From JAKAGZ01 sp963748105 (GTDB lineage: Bacteria > Bacteroidota > Ignavibacteria > Ignavibacteriales > Ignavibacteriaceae): a stretch of DNA of 64,000 nucleotides. Both the position numbers and the translations under genes were made by a program. The DNA lies in assembly GCA_963748105.1 (NCBI GenBank), contig CAVVHP010000014.1, positions 28,347 to 92,346 on the forward strand, given 5' to 3'. Numbering within the stretch: the first letter of the stretch is position 1; each line of letters starts with the position of its first letter. Of this stretch, positions 9,562 to 18,760 are shown piece after piece. The notes under the pieces are model-generated. The model worked only from the letters and a program-made list of their open reading frames with translations, was not told where the DNA came from and ran no database searches.

Positions 9562-10425
9562 TTACGCTATTGTTTTATCAATTTCATTTTCAAATGCTTT
9601 GTCGATGTTGCAAAGATGATCCACAGCTTCTTTTTCAAATATGCCGTAAGTTCTGTTTCTTCTTGCAAGAGTTTCAAAATCAACCTTGTGTGCGTCAAAT
9701 TCGGGCCCGTCTACACAAACAAAGACCGTTTTATCATCAACCGTTGCTCTGCAACCGCCGCACATTCCTGTTCCGTCTACCATCACAGGGTTTAGACTTA
9801 CAACTGTATGAATTCCGTAAGGGCGAGTAACTTCGGCAACAGCTTTCATCATCGGGATAGGGCCGATTGCAAGTACGAAATCGATTTTCTTTCCCGAGTC
9901 AATCAGGTCCTTTAATTTTTGAGTTACAAATCCGTGATAGCCATAACTTCCGTCATCTGTTGTCGGGTAAACTTCATCACAGACTTTTTTCATTTCGTCT
10001 TCAAGTATTACAAACTCTTTGCTTCGTCCGCCGATTATTGAAATAGTTTCGTTACCAGCCTGCTTTAAAGCAACTGCTGTTGGATAAGCTATCGCTGTAC
10101 CAACTCCGCCGCCTATAGAAACTGCAGTTCCAAAATTTTCAATGTGAGAAGGTTTACCGAGCGGCCCAACCACATCCAGAATTGAATCTCCGGCATTTAG
10201 CGAATTCAGTTCCATAGTAGTTTTCCCGATCCCCTGAACAATGATAGTGATTGTGCCTTTTTCAGGATCTGAATCTGCGATTGTGAGTGGAATTCTTTCC
10301 CCCCCTTCTTTTAATCTTATAATTACAAACTGCCCTGCTTTTCTTTTTTGGGCAATTTTAGGGGCTTCAATTTCAAATCTTTTAATATTTGATGCTAAGA
10401 ATTTTGCTGAAATAATTTTGTGCAT
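9562..10425 (-). CDS. nfnA: NfnA/SudB-type ferredoxin-NADP reductase subunit
   Basis: This 287-residue member of the dihydroorotate-dehydrogenase electron-transfer (PyrK/FNR-like) family has the flavin-binding ERIPLTIAD near residue 44 and the nucleotide-binding GGGVGTAIAYP near 105. The C-terminal [2Fe-2S] site is GMCGGCR...VFVCVDGPEFD near 225-245. The GCR-to-CVDGPEFDAH arrangement is typical of NfnA and SudB. It is translated just before NfnB, giving a complete heterodimer. The pair would exchange electrons among NADH, NADPH and ferredoxin in the cytoplasm. The start ATG gives the usual MxKI opening. Confidence 0.86.
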   Translation of the reverse strand: MHKIISAKFLASNIKRFEIEAPKIAQKRKAGQFVIIRLKEGGERIPLTIADSDPEKGTITIIVQGIGKTTMELNSLNAGDSILDVVGPLGKPSHIENFGTAVSIGGGVGTAIAYPTAVALKQAGNETISIIGGRSKEFVILEDEMKKVCDEVYPTTDDGSYGYHGFVTQKLKDLIDSGKKIDFVLAIGPIPMMKAVAEVTRPYGIHTVVSLNPVMVDGTGMCGGCRATVDDKTVFVCVDGPEFDAHKVDFETLARRNRTYGIFEKEAVDHLCNIDKAFENEIDKTIA

Positions 10426-10446
10426 TTTGATAATCTAATGTTAATT

Positions 10447-10689
10447 TTAATATAAATCGTATTGGTTAATCAAAAAAAGAGCCAAAAATGAGTTCTTACG
10501 AGAAATGCGAAAATGCTGATATTTTATACAATTAAGGCATTTGCAGTACCAGATTTGAAATAAATAGCCCGGAGTCTTTTCAAGTTTGGGAATAAATCCG
10601 TTGAAGGTCCCAAATATTGCGGTGCGTAGCCCTGCACATTTACCGGCAGCCGGCAATTCAAATAGTGGCTTAATGCCGCAAAAAATCAT
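10447..10689 (-). CDS. Doubtful 80-residue ORF, no known family
   Basis: An open frame begins 13 bp after the membrane-protein gene and ends just before nfnA. The product is Cys-rich (YCKCLNC near residue 48) but has no recognisable domain or clear Shine-Dalgarno sequence. Its hydrophobic C-terminus reads more like non-coding AT-rich DNA. It is listed because it fills a 277 bp gap. It may equally be the nfnA leader or a decayed gene. Confidence 0.2.
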   Translation of the reverse strand: MIFCGIKPLFELPAAGKCAGLRTAIFGTFNGFIPKLEKTPGYLFQIWYCKCLNCIKYQHFRISRKNSFLALFLINQYDLY

Positions 10690-10702
10690 TATCAGCCGGA
10701 AA

Positions 10703-11746
10703 TCAAACTTCTAATTCTGTAAATAATGCAAGAGCAATAAATGTAGTGAATGTTTTATTAATTCTTAAAATTATTTTCTCATCCCGGTATTTTGAGAATG
10801 AATAATTAAGAATTTTCCTGTAATAAGGAAAAGAAGCAATAATTCTGTTTATCCTGTTGACTAATGGTGCTTCCTTCCTGTCAAGGAATTTTTTGAAAGA
10901 TTTATAAAGAAAGGGCGAAATTATTGTTACCCACAAAAAAATTATGGTAACTGACCTTAAAAGCATAATCAACAATTCAATCGCCTTATCTTTGCCAAAT
11001 TCAGGATGAAAATATGACAGGATGATTAGTACAAGAATAATTAGATAAAATAGATCCCTTAATATTTTTTTACCCGATTTTTTCTTCTTTGCTTCCGGAA
11101 TTTTTATTTTCTCATATTTATTCAAATCACTTTTCCTAAATCCTTCAGGGAAAGCTGGATTTTTGATTTTATCGGGCATACCTGCGGCAAATTTTCCGGC
11201 CATTACTCCAATTAGCAAATGAAGGAAGACAAATATTACAATAATTATAAAACTTACATTTATATCTGAGCCGGTCAGGCCCAACTTATTAAGGATATAT
11301 CCTACATAAATATTTATGGAGTTCCATAAATTATTTCCGAATAATATTGTTAATGTCAGAATTCTCTGGGTAGCAGTGAGAAGCAAAACAAGAGAAGAAA
11401 ATAATACCGTGGAAGTTTTAAAAAATTTCTTATTATAAAAAAAGACCTCTCCGAAAAATCCCTGAATGAAAACTGCAAAATATGCTGTAACGGGAGAATT
11501 GGGACTGACTGCGGCTTTGACAAGCAATACAATTAAGGTTGTTTTCATTATTTCCCCGCGGGCTTCAGAGAAATACGCAATGAGGGAAATTATTATTGCG
11601 GCAACTGCGGTTAATAATGCGCCGCTGAAAGGAATACTGAATGCATGGAAAAAACCACCAAGAACTGCCTCGCTGAATGCCCACACAGATGTCAGTTTAA
11701 TCACTACTTCTGTTGTATCGATTGATGGTGTTTTTCCGGTTTCGAT
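10703..11746 (-). CDS. Polytopic membrane protein of unknown function, possible ECF-transporter-like
   Basis: The first ~190 residues hold about five hydrophobic segments, including a stretch rich in small residues (VLLVKAAVSPNSP). A basic linker (EAKKKKSGKK) leads to a second half with two or three more membrane segments. The layout loosely resembles an energy-coupling-factor S-like half joined to a T-like half; this is an impression, not a family match. The first standard start is GTG at 11704, but it has no Shine-Dalgarno sequence. The frame stays open upstream, and GGGAG at 11753-11757 sits six bases before an ATC codon at 11744-11746, which I take as the likely start. Confidence 0.6.
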   Translation of the reverse strand: METGKTPSIDTTEVVIKLTSVWAFSEAVLGGFFHAFSIPFSGALLTAVAAIIISLIAYFSEARGEIMKTTLIVLLVKAAVSPNSPVTAYFAVFIQGFFGEVFFYNKKFFKTSTVLFSSLVLLLTATQRILTLTILFGNNLWNSINIYVGYILNKLGLTGSDINVSFIIIVIFVFLHLLIGVMAGKFAAGMPDKIKNPAFPEGFRKSDLNKYEKIKIPEAKKKKSGKKILRDLFYLIILVLIILSYFHPEFGKDKAIELLIMLLRSVTIIFLWVTIISPFLYKSFKKFLDRKEAPLVNRINRIIASFPYYRKILNYSFSKYRDEKIILRINKTFTTFIALALFTELEV

Positions 11747-11810
11747 TTTAAGCTCCCGGTAAAAATAAAATAAAGTGCGGCAGGAATAAATTTACTTAAA
11801 TTGAAATAAA

Positions 11811-11838
11811 AAAGCCGGGCTGATTAACCCGGCTTTTT
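11811..11838 (-). terminator. Rho-independent terminator of the tricorn protease gene
   Basis: A perfect hairpin with arms aagccggg and cccggctt is flanked by A-runs on one side and T-runs on the other, so it could work in both directions. It lies 9 bp downstream of the tricorn-like gene and separates it from the membrane-protein gene. Confidence 0.88.
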
Positions 11839-11846
11839 CAACTTAT

Positions 11847-14800
11847 TTATCTCTCAGGATAAGGCGGCTGTGGCGCAAATTTGAATGGGTGTTCTTTAAT
11901 CTCCTTCATAACTTCTTTTATCGCAGTCTCAAGTTGTGGATCCTTTCCTGCCATTACAGAAGCAGGATCGTTATCTATATAGATGTCTGGATCGACACCA
12001 TGGTTTTCAACCAGCCACTTCCCTTCATTATTATAAAAGGCGTTGTTTGATTGATGAACCGTACCATTATCAATTGTTGTTTGGCCATTTATAATTCCAA
12101 CAAGTCCGCCCCAGGTAGGAACACCTACTACTTTGCCTAATCCGCGTGCCTTGAAATCTTCGAGGAATGCTTCGCCGTCCGAACCATCATCTTCGTTTGT
12201 AACTGCAATATAGTGCGCATTCGATACGCTTCCGGGATACCTGAATGGTTCCATTCCTTTAAGGACATTATAAGCAACCATTTTTCTTTCAAGTTTATCT
12301 ATCATAAAATACTCTGTCCATCCGCCTGAGTTTCTGCGCACGTCTATTATCAGTCCGTCCTTATAGCGAAATGCTCTCCAATATTTATCAAACTCACCAA
12401 TACCGCCGGCGCCCATTGCTGTAATATGCATATACCCTACCTTGCCGCCGGTCTCTTTTAGAACTTTGTGAATATTATCTGTAATCCACCTGAAATAACG
12501 GAGACTTCTGGAATTCCTGATCGGCACTATATCATAAGTTCTGGCTCCATTTTTCGAAGGTTTACTGTTTACCGTAACTGAAATTTTCTGTCCCTTAATT
12601 ACCTGAAGCTCTTTGAAATAATCTTCAGGTACTTTTATTTCCTTGCCGTTGATTGCGATTAAATAATCGCCCTCTTTTACATTGATATCCGGCCTAGTCA
12701 GCGGGCCGTTTAAATCAAGATTATATTCAGTTGGTCCGTAAATTTTATCGAACTTATAATAGCCGGCATCTTTATCTGCAACCATATCAGCACCAAGCCA
12801 GCCTGTGTAGACTTTTGTTTCGGGTGCTTCCACGGGGCCATAATCACCTCCCCAGATATAAGTGTGGGATGTAGCCAATTCCCCAACCATCTGCTGCAGT
12901 ACCCAGTTGAGATCTCCGCGTGATGATAAATATGGAATATATGCCCGGTACCTGTCTCCAATAGCTTTCCAGTTAACACCAACCATATTTGAATCGTAGA
13001 AAAAGTCCCGATACCATCTCCATGTATCGTTGAATATTTGATTCCATTCTTTCTGGTTGTCAACAAGGTAGTTCATTCCATCAAGATTTAACTCGCTACC
13101 CAGTTCCTTTGTTTTGAACGCATCGTTAAAAGAAGTGGTATAATAATCTTTATCTCTGTTGATAATAAGGTTTTCACCGTTTGATGAAACCGCAAAATCC
13201 CTGATCTTTTGGGAAATTGTTACTTCTTTTTGCTTGCTCATATCAAAAATATGAAAATCCCACTTTGTGCTTCTTCCCGGTTTAAAAATTTCCTCGTATT
13301 CACTTTCAGTAAAAGCAGGCACTGATGACCATGCTACTTTATCTTTACCTGCTTTCAGGAAGAAATAATTTCCCGGATCAACCGGTAAAGGATAAGTTCG
13401 TTTAATCATATCCTTAGTGTCAATTCTGAAATCGTCGCTCGCCTTTTTTGTATCGTTTGAAACTGCTTCGGCAAATGGCGGGGTCAAACCGGACTGCAAT
13501 TGCACAACCATTACCTGCTGAGGAGTTGCTACAACATGGTTGTCTTCATAAAAATCCATATGCAGTTTAAAGTTTCTGCTGGACAGGTAATAAAGATATT
13601 TACCGTTCGCATCGAAAGAAGGATTCAGGTTATCGAAGAAATCTTTAGTAACCGCGTACTTTTTATTTTCATCTATATTATAGATGAAAATCTGGTTATT
13701 CTTGTTGTACTGTGTCAAACTGTAGCAAATCCATTTGCTGTCGGGTGACCAGTTGTAATCGCTTTCCTCCCAGTAGAATTCATCATTTTTCAGCTGGTTA
13801 GATTCATCAACCTGTACCATTTTTTTTGATGCTACATCTATATAAAATATTTTGAAATCTTTATTACCAAACAAAATTTTCTTTCCATCGGGTGACCAGA
13901 CCATGTGATATACAAAATGCTTCAGATTTTTAGTAAGCTGCGTCCATTCACCGCCGCTGGCTTTTTGAACATAAAGTTCGTATTCACCTGACTTATCAGA
14001 AAAGAATGCAACCCATTTTCCGTCCGGAGAAATTGCCGGGTACAGTTCTCTGGATCCCGGTGTCCAGGAAAGGTTCTCCGTCTGTCCATCTCCGGTGGGA
14101 ACAGTAAACACATCTCCCCTCACCCCAAGTACAGCAGTTTTACCGTCATTGGAAATATTCATGTGATGGATATAATTTTTCGGATTAATATACCGGTCGC
14201 GTAAAGCCCATCTGTCTGAATTAACGTCCACAACTAATTTCGTAATCTTTTTTGTTGCTAAATCCAGAATATTAATGTAACCGTCATGCATAAAAATAAT
14301 CTGCTCACCATCAGTCTCAGGATTTATTACATCCACATCACTATAGTTTGTAACGTAGGAAATACTTTTAGTTGAGAGATCTTCTTTATAAAGATTTGAA
14401 ACGCCATTGGTTCTGTCCGAAACAAAATACATTGTATTTGCACCAATCCACATGGGGTAAGCGTTTTTTCCAACATAGTCTGAAATCGGAGTAAATGTAT
14501 TTGTTGTAAAATTATACATCCAGATATCGGGATACTGACCCCCTTTATATCTTTTTCTCTGATACTCTTCATCGCCCTTTCTCTGGTAAACCATTTTGTT
14601 ACCGTCGGGTGAAAAACTGCAAAGCCTTCCGCGATCAATCGGGAATCTCTCAGGGGCAGAACCTTTTTTATCTACGAAATAAAGATTCGGATCACGGCCG
14701 TTTACATTCTGCCAGTAGGATCTGAAAATTACTTTTTTACCGTCTGGAGTCCAGCCGATAGATTGTGCGCCACCTGGATTGTATGTAATCCTTTCAGGTG

Positions 14801-15089
14801 TTCCGCCATCAGCTGGCATAACATAAACGTTAGTGCCTCCGTCGTATTGACCAGTAAAGGCAATCCATTTTCCGTCCGGGGAAAATCTTGCAGAAAATTC
14901 TTCTCCGGGAAAATTTGTGACCCTTTTTGCATCGGTACCGTTTGCGTTTGCAAGCCAGAGATCACCTTCGTAAGTAAAAACAATTTTATTCTTATATATA
15001 TCCGGGTATTTCATAAATCTTGCTTCTTCTTTTGCCAAGAGTATCCCAGAAAAGAATACAAGAAATAAAATCAATGTGGTTTTGCGCAT
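11847..15089 (-). CDS. Secreted tricorn-like protease (S41)
   Basis: This 1080-residue protein has a signal peptide. TolB/WD-like propeller repeats follow, with recurring FSPDGK, WTPDGK and WSPDGK from about residue 25 to 600. A linker and PDZ domain lie near 760-850, and a C-terminal S41 peptidase core follows. Putative catalytic residues match tricorn in spacing: His in ATSHTYIWGG (~740), nucleophile Ser in DDGSDGEAF (~970) and Glu in ENHGVDPDI (~1028). It should cut peptides, probably in the periplasm, into short products for the neighbouring aminopeptidase-like enzymes. It is intact, with its own terminator. Confidence 0.93.
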   Translation of the reverse strand: MRKTTLILFLVFFSGILLAKEEARFMKYPDIYKNKIVFTYEGDLWLANANGTDAKRVTNFPGEEFSARFSPDGKWIAFTGQYDGGTNVYVMPADGGTPERITYNPGGAQSIGWTPDGKKVIFRSYWQNVNGRDPNLYFVDKKGSAPERFPIDRGRLCSFSPDGNKMVYQRKGDEEYQRKRYKGGQYPDIWMYNFTTNTFTPISDYVGKNAYPMWIGANTMYFVSDRTNGVSNLYKEDLSTKSISYVTNYSDVDVINPETDGEQIIFMHDGYINILDLATKKITKLVVDVNSDRWALRDRYINPKNYIHHMNISNDGKTAVLGVRGDVFTVPTGDGQTENLSWTPGSRELYPAISPDGKWVAFFSDKSGEYELYVQKASGGEWTQLTKNLKHFVYHMVWSPDGKKILFGNKDFKIFYIDVASKKMVQVDESNQLKNDEFYWEESDYNWSPDSKWICYSLTQYNKNNQIFIYNIDENKKYAVTKDFFDNLNPSFDANGKYLYYLSSRNFKLHMDFYEDNHVVATPQQVMVVQLQSGLTPPFAEAVSNDTKKASDDFRIDTKDMIKRTYPLPVDPGNYFFLKAGKDKVAWSSVPAFTESEYEEIFKPGRSTKWDFHIFDMSKQKEVTISQKIRDFAVSSNGENLIINRDKDYYTTSFNDAFKTKELGSELNLDGMNYLVDNQKEWNQIFNDTWRWYRDFFYDSNMVGVNWKAIGDRYRAYIPYLSSRGDLNWVLQQMVGELATSHTYIWGGDYGPVEAPETKVYTGWLGADMVADKDAGYYKFDKIYGPTEYNLDLNGPLTRPDINVKEGDYLIAINGKEIKVPEDYFKELQVIKGQKISVTVNSKPSKNGARTYDIVPIRNSRSLRYFRWITDNIHKVLKETGGKVGYMHITAMGAGGIGEFDKYWRAFRYKDGLIIDVRRNSGGWTEYFMIDKLERKMVAYNVLKGMEPFRYPGSVSNAHYIAVTNEDDGSDGEAFLEDFKARGLGKVVGVPTWGGLVGIINGQTTIDNGTVHQSNNAFYNNEGKWLVENHGVDPDIYIDNDPASVMAGKDPQLETAIKEVMKEIKEHPFKFAPQPPYPER

Positions 15090-15184
15090 ATTATTACCTC
15101 TTCATTTAATGTAGCTTTTGAAATTACAGAAATTTATTCACAGAGTCGAAATATTTTGGATGGATGGGATAAAATCTGGTTTAT

Positions 15185-15214
15185 TTTGTTATTTAAATAT
15201 TTACTTTATCTTTG
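15185..15214 (+). promoter_or_regulatory. Bacteroidota-type promoter of dinB
   Basis: TTTG at 15185-15188 and TATCTTTG at 15207-15214 are separated by 18 bp, close to the Bacteroidota consensus TTTG-N19-21-TAnnTTTG. Transcription would begin about 15 bp before the dinB start. No LexA-like palindrome is obvious in the gap. Confidence 0.55.
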
Positions 15215-15236
15215 ATAAATAGTCCCGGATTGAAAA

Positions 15237-16316
15237 TTGACAAAAGAAATTAGAAAAATAATACACGTTGATATGGACGCGTTTTACGCTTCAGTTGAAC
15301 AGCGGGATAACCCGGAATTAAAGGGTAAGGCCATAGCAGTAGGTGGTTCGGCAAAACGAGGCGTGGTGATGACTGCGAGTTACGAGGCCCGGAAATTCGG
15401 GGTTCATTCAGCAATGGCTTCTCGGATTGCGATTGACAGGTGCCCGCATATAATTTTTGTAAAGCCAAGATTTGAAGCCTATAAAAATGTATCAAAACAG
15501 ATAAAAGAAATATTTAAGAGTTATACAAATCTAGTCGAACCCCTCTCCCTTGATGAAGCGTATCTTGATGTAACCAAAAATAAAACCGGAAATCCTTCCG
15601 CTACACTTATTGCTAAAGAAATTAAAAAGAGGATAAAAGAAGAACTTCATCTTACAGCCTCAGCCGGAGTTTCAATTAATAAATTTCTGGCTAAAGTTGC
15701 ATCCGATATGCAAAAACCTAATGGACTCACTGTGATCACTCCTGAAAAAGCGGAGGCCTTTATTGAAACATTACCGATCGAAAAAATTCCGGGTATTGGC
15801 AAAGTAACGGCAACAAAGATGCACAAGCTTGGAATAAAAACCGGGGCCGATATTAAACAAATAGAGAAGAACGAACTAATTAAACGATTTGGGAAAACCG
15901 GCGCCTATTATTATCACCTCGTCAGGTGTGAACACAACAGCCTGGTTGTTCCGGACAGGATTAGAAAATCTATTAGCTCGGAAAGTACTTTTAGCGATGA
16001 TATTGATGATGAGAATCTTATGCTTGAAGAACTCGACAAGATTGTAACCGGACTTGAACGAAGCATGAAGAAATTAAAGACACAGGGAAAAACAATTACT
16101 CTGAAAATAAAGTATCACGACTTTCAGCTAACTACGCGAAGCAGAACTTTACATGTTTTTGTGGATTCTAAGGAAGAGATTTTCCCTGTAATAAAAGAAC
16201 TGCTCTTCACTCCGGAAAAACCAACCAAGCCGGTTAGATTGCTGGGAGTTGGTCTTTCTACTTTAAATCACGAAGGTCTAAAAATAATTTCAGATCAACT
16301 GGATCTGGAATTCTAA
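15237..16316 (+). CDS. dinB: DNA polymerase IV (Y-family)
   Basis: This 359-residue lesion-bypass polymerase starts at TTG. The next in-frame ATG lies inside the catalytic motif HVDMDAFYASVEQ and would remove an essential Asp, so TTG is preferred. Other Y-family marks are SYEARKFGVHSAM (~45), the catalytic SLDEAYLDVT (~103), the helix-hairpin-helix IPGIGKVTATKMHKLGI (~185) and a little-finger domain to the end. It copies past damaged bases and is error-prone. It stands alone between two minus-strand genes. Confidence 0.95.
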   Translation: MTKEIRKIIHVDMDAFYASVEQRDNPELKGKAIAVGGSAKRGVVMTASYEARKFGVHSAMASRIAIDRCPHIIFVKPRFEAYKNVSKQIKEIFKSYTNLVEPLSLDEAYLDVTKNKTGNPSATLIAKEIKKRIKEELHLTASAGVSINKFLAKVASDMQKPNGLTVITPEKAEAFIETLPIEKIPGIGKVTATKMHKLGIKTGADIKQIEKNELIKRFGKTGAYYYHLVRCEHNSLVVPDRIRKSISSESTFSDDIDDENLMLEELDKIVTGLERSMKKLKTQGKTITLKIKYHDFQLTTRSRTLHVFVDSKEEIFPVIKELLFTPEKPTKPVRLLGVGLSTLNHEGLKIISDQLDLEF

Positions 16317-16373
16317 TACAGAAGACACTCATTGCTTGCTGATAGAATTAAATTTAACATAATTTAAAACAAA

Positions 16374-16405
16374 AACAGCCACGACAATACCGCGGCTGCT
16401 TTATT
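16374..16405. terminator. Terminator between convergent dinB and DUF5916 genes
   Basis: Inverted arms cagccacg and cgcggctg surround a short loop, with an A-rich flank on one side and a T-rich flank on the other. The position between two converging genes suits bidirectional termination. Confidence 0.6.
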
Positions 16406-16423
16406 AATTTGATTCAAAAATAA

Positions 16424-18607
16424 TTAGAAATAGTATAGATATTTTATTTTCACTACTGCCACCCTGTCTGTAACGTGCATTCTTATCGGCATCGGTATTC
16501 CGTTTTGATCAAGTTCCTGGCTTCTGTTGCTCAACTGGTTGTATGCAAAATAGACCCAGCTTTTGGGAGAAAAGTTATAAGAATACAACACCCCAAGAAT
16601 TACCCTTTCAAGGTGATCCGTTTCGCTCGAAAAGACATTGTCCACGTACACGCGCAGGTTCATATTATTAATTGGTGTAAGCGAAAAATAGGGACGAGCG
16701 TTATAAGTTATTGCCTCAACACCTCCACCCGGTTTTCCTTCAACAAACATATCATAAGATGTGCCGGCTTCAAGAGTGCTGAGAATTTTATAACTTAAAT
16801 ATATTCCACCCCATGAATAAGATGCCAGATAATTCCTAGAAAAATTATATGTTTTAGCATAACCGCCATATAAATTTGCGTTCCAGCGCGGGGAGACACT
16901 ATACCACGAACTAAAATCAAGTTCGTGAGAATCATAAATAATACCCTGATCCCTTGAATTACCATACTGGTAACTAACTTCATATCCCCAGTTGCTGCGG
17001 AAATGCATGTTAAAATCGACAATTACGCTTTTATCTGTATAATCGTTTTCAAATTTTTTATTGTTTATTGAAAAACCTGCAAGCAACAGGATTTGATCCA
17101 GCACTCCGCTTTCCGGTCTCCAGATTGGACCTACCAGTGTTGTAAGTTCCCCGGTTCCAATCCACGGAACGTAACCTACCTGGTTGATATCAAAATTTTG
17201 TCCGACATATCTTAATCTCGCAAGATTTATCCAGCTGTCTCCAAAATTTACAAAGCCTGCAGAAGCTGCAAAATCACCATCTGAATTTTTTATTGATCTT
17301 GCAAGCTGATAGGAAAGTTGCCACTTTGTAGTTCTGAAAGCACCGTCAACATCTATTACACCGTATGTATCTGTATTAGTTTTTTTACCAACAAACAGAG
17401 CACCAATAGTAGAGTTTTCAGAAAAATTAGTTTTGATTCTCCCCGAACCAAAATAAGCGCGCTTTTCAGTTTGAGTTTTTCCGTCATAATCTGTGTATTC
17501 CCTTTCACCTGTTATAGCCGTAAATCCGCCGTATTCAAGATCACCAAAACGTCCGAATGCTTTTGCACCTACAATCAATGGAACCGTGTTTCCGTCAGGT
17601 AAAATTTTTCCGATTCTTCTCGAATAGAATAATTCAAGTGGCCTGTAAAATCCGGTGTTTCTTTCGCGCCCGGATGCCTGGAATATTTCGTTCCCTTCGG
17701 TAAAGAAAGGTCTTCTTTCATCAAAAAATGATTCATACCGGGAAATATTAAAATTAAACGGATCTGCTTCGATCTGCGCAAAATCCGGATTTGCTGTTAA
17801 TTGAAATTTAATTTTGGTGAAGGATTATATAAAATATCCAGTCCTGCTTCAGGATCAATTTTATATTTACCATCATTTATATAAGTAGCTTTTGTTAATG
17901 CTACCGGGTAAACTTCCAGATTTAATCCGTGCACTGTTGGATGAAAATTTTCAAAAACAAGTTTTCCGAATTTTGAAATTCTCTGCCCTTCCGCCTTGTT
18001 ATACTTGTTCCAGTATAGATCTTCAGAATTAATCGGACGATACCTGTCAAAATCCAGCCCCCATTCTGTCAGATTTTCATCGTATTGAATTGATTTATAA
18101 GGAATTTTCCACTCCACAACAAAACCCCAGGAATAAATTTTTGTTCCGGAAAACCAGATGCCGTCATAATTATAATCCCGGTTCCTGGCGTCGTCAAGCA
18201 AGCCTGCAGTCAGCCCTGACACCTGATGCATTAACTGCAAATTTATATGCAGTTTTATTATCACCGAAAGTATCAAACATAATTGAGACAATATCACCGG
18301 AAAAGGCGTCAAGCATCCCGGTAAAAGATTGGATATTTTTTTCATCATCATAACAAATCATTAAAGCATAAATTGCGTCGTCTGTTGTTAAAACTTTTGC
18401 AACGGTTTTTACAGTAGGGGGCTGATCATAATAAGGTGATAACTGGAAAAAGTCGGATACTGAATCTGCAGTGCTCCAAACCGGGTCAATAACCCCATCA
18501 ACTTTTATTTCCTGATTAGTTTGTCTGAGTAGTAGTTTCTTACTCTGAGCATGCACCGATAAGGTAGTGAGACAGACAATAATCAAAAGTAGTAAATGCT
18601 TTTTCAT
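16424..18607 (-). CDS. DUF5916 / CBM9-like outer-membrane-associated protein (two frameshifts)
   Basis: Three frames join into one protein of about 727 residues. It has a signal peptide (MKKHLLLLI...VHAQ) and a CBM9-like domain (VDGVIDPVW, FAVNASGVRAD, DDARNRDYNYDGIWF, VEWKIPYKSIQY). The DUF5916 core follows with TANPDFAQIEADPFN and FFDERRPFFTEG, then a long beta-rich C-terminus ending in an aromatic outer-membrane-type strand. The breaks are an extra T near 18196 and a missing A in the run at 17812-17815. The start MKKH at 18607 is preferred over an upstream ATG because it opens the signal peptide. Family function is unknown; outer-membrane location is inferred. It is divergent from the DUF885 gene. 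Confidence 0.78.
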
Positions 18608-18760
18608 ATAATATTCCGCATTTAGATTATTTATTAAATTAGACGGCTTACGGCTATAAATGTTACTATTGTTGCTCATTTAATTTTAGTATTTCAACCT
18701 ATTTTTTACGTATTTTAGAAATACTTCAATCGGAAAAACAAATAAACAGGAAAGAAATTT

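Noticed and set aside
14763..15068. 101-residue plus-strand frame antisense to the tricorn gene
   Set aside because: Fully inside a well supported gene, with no domain or ribosome binding site.
17575..17781. 68-residue minus-strand frame between DUF5916 fragments
   Set aside because: It is a shadow of the DUF5916 gene; the correct frame across the same bases reads the conserved FFDERRPFFTEG segment.
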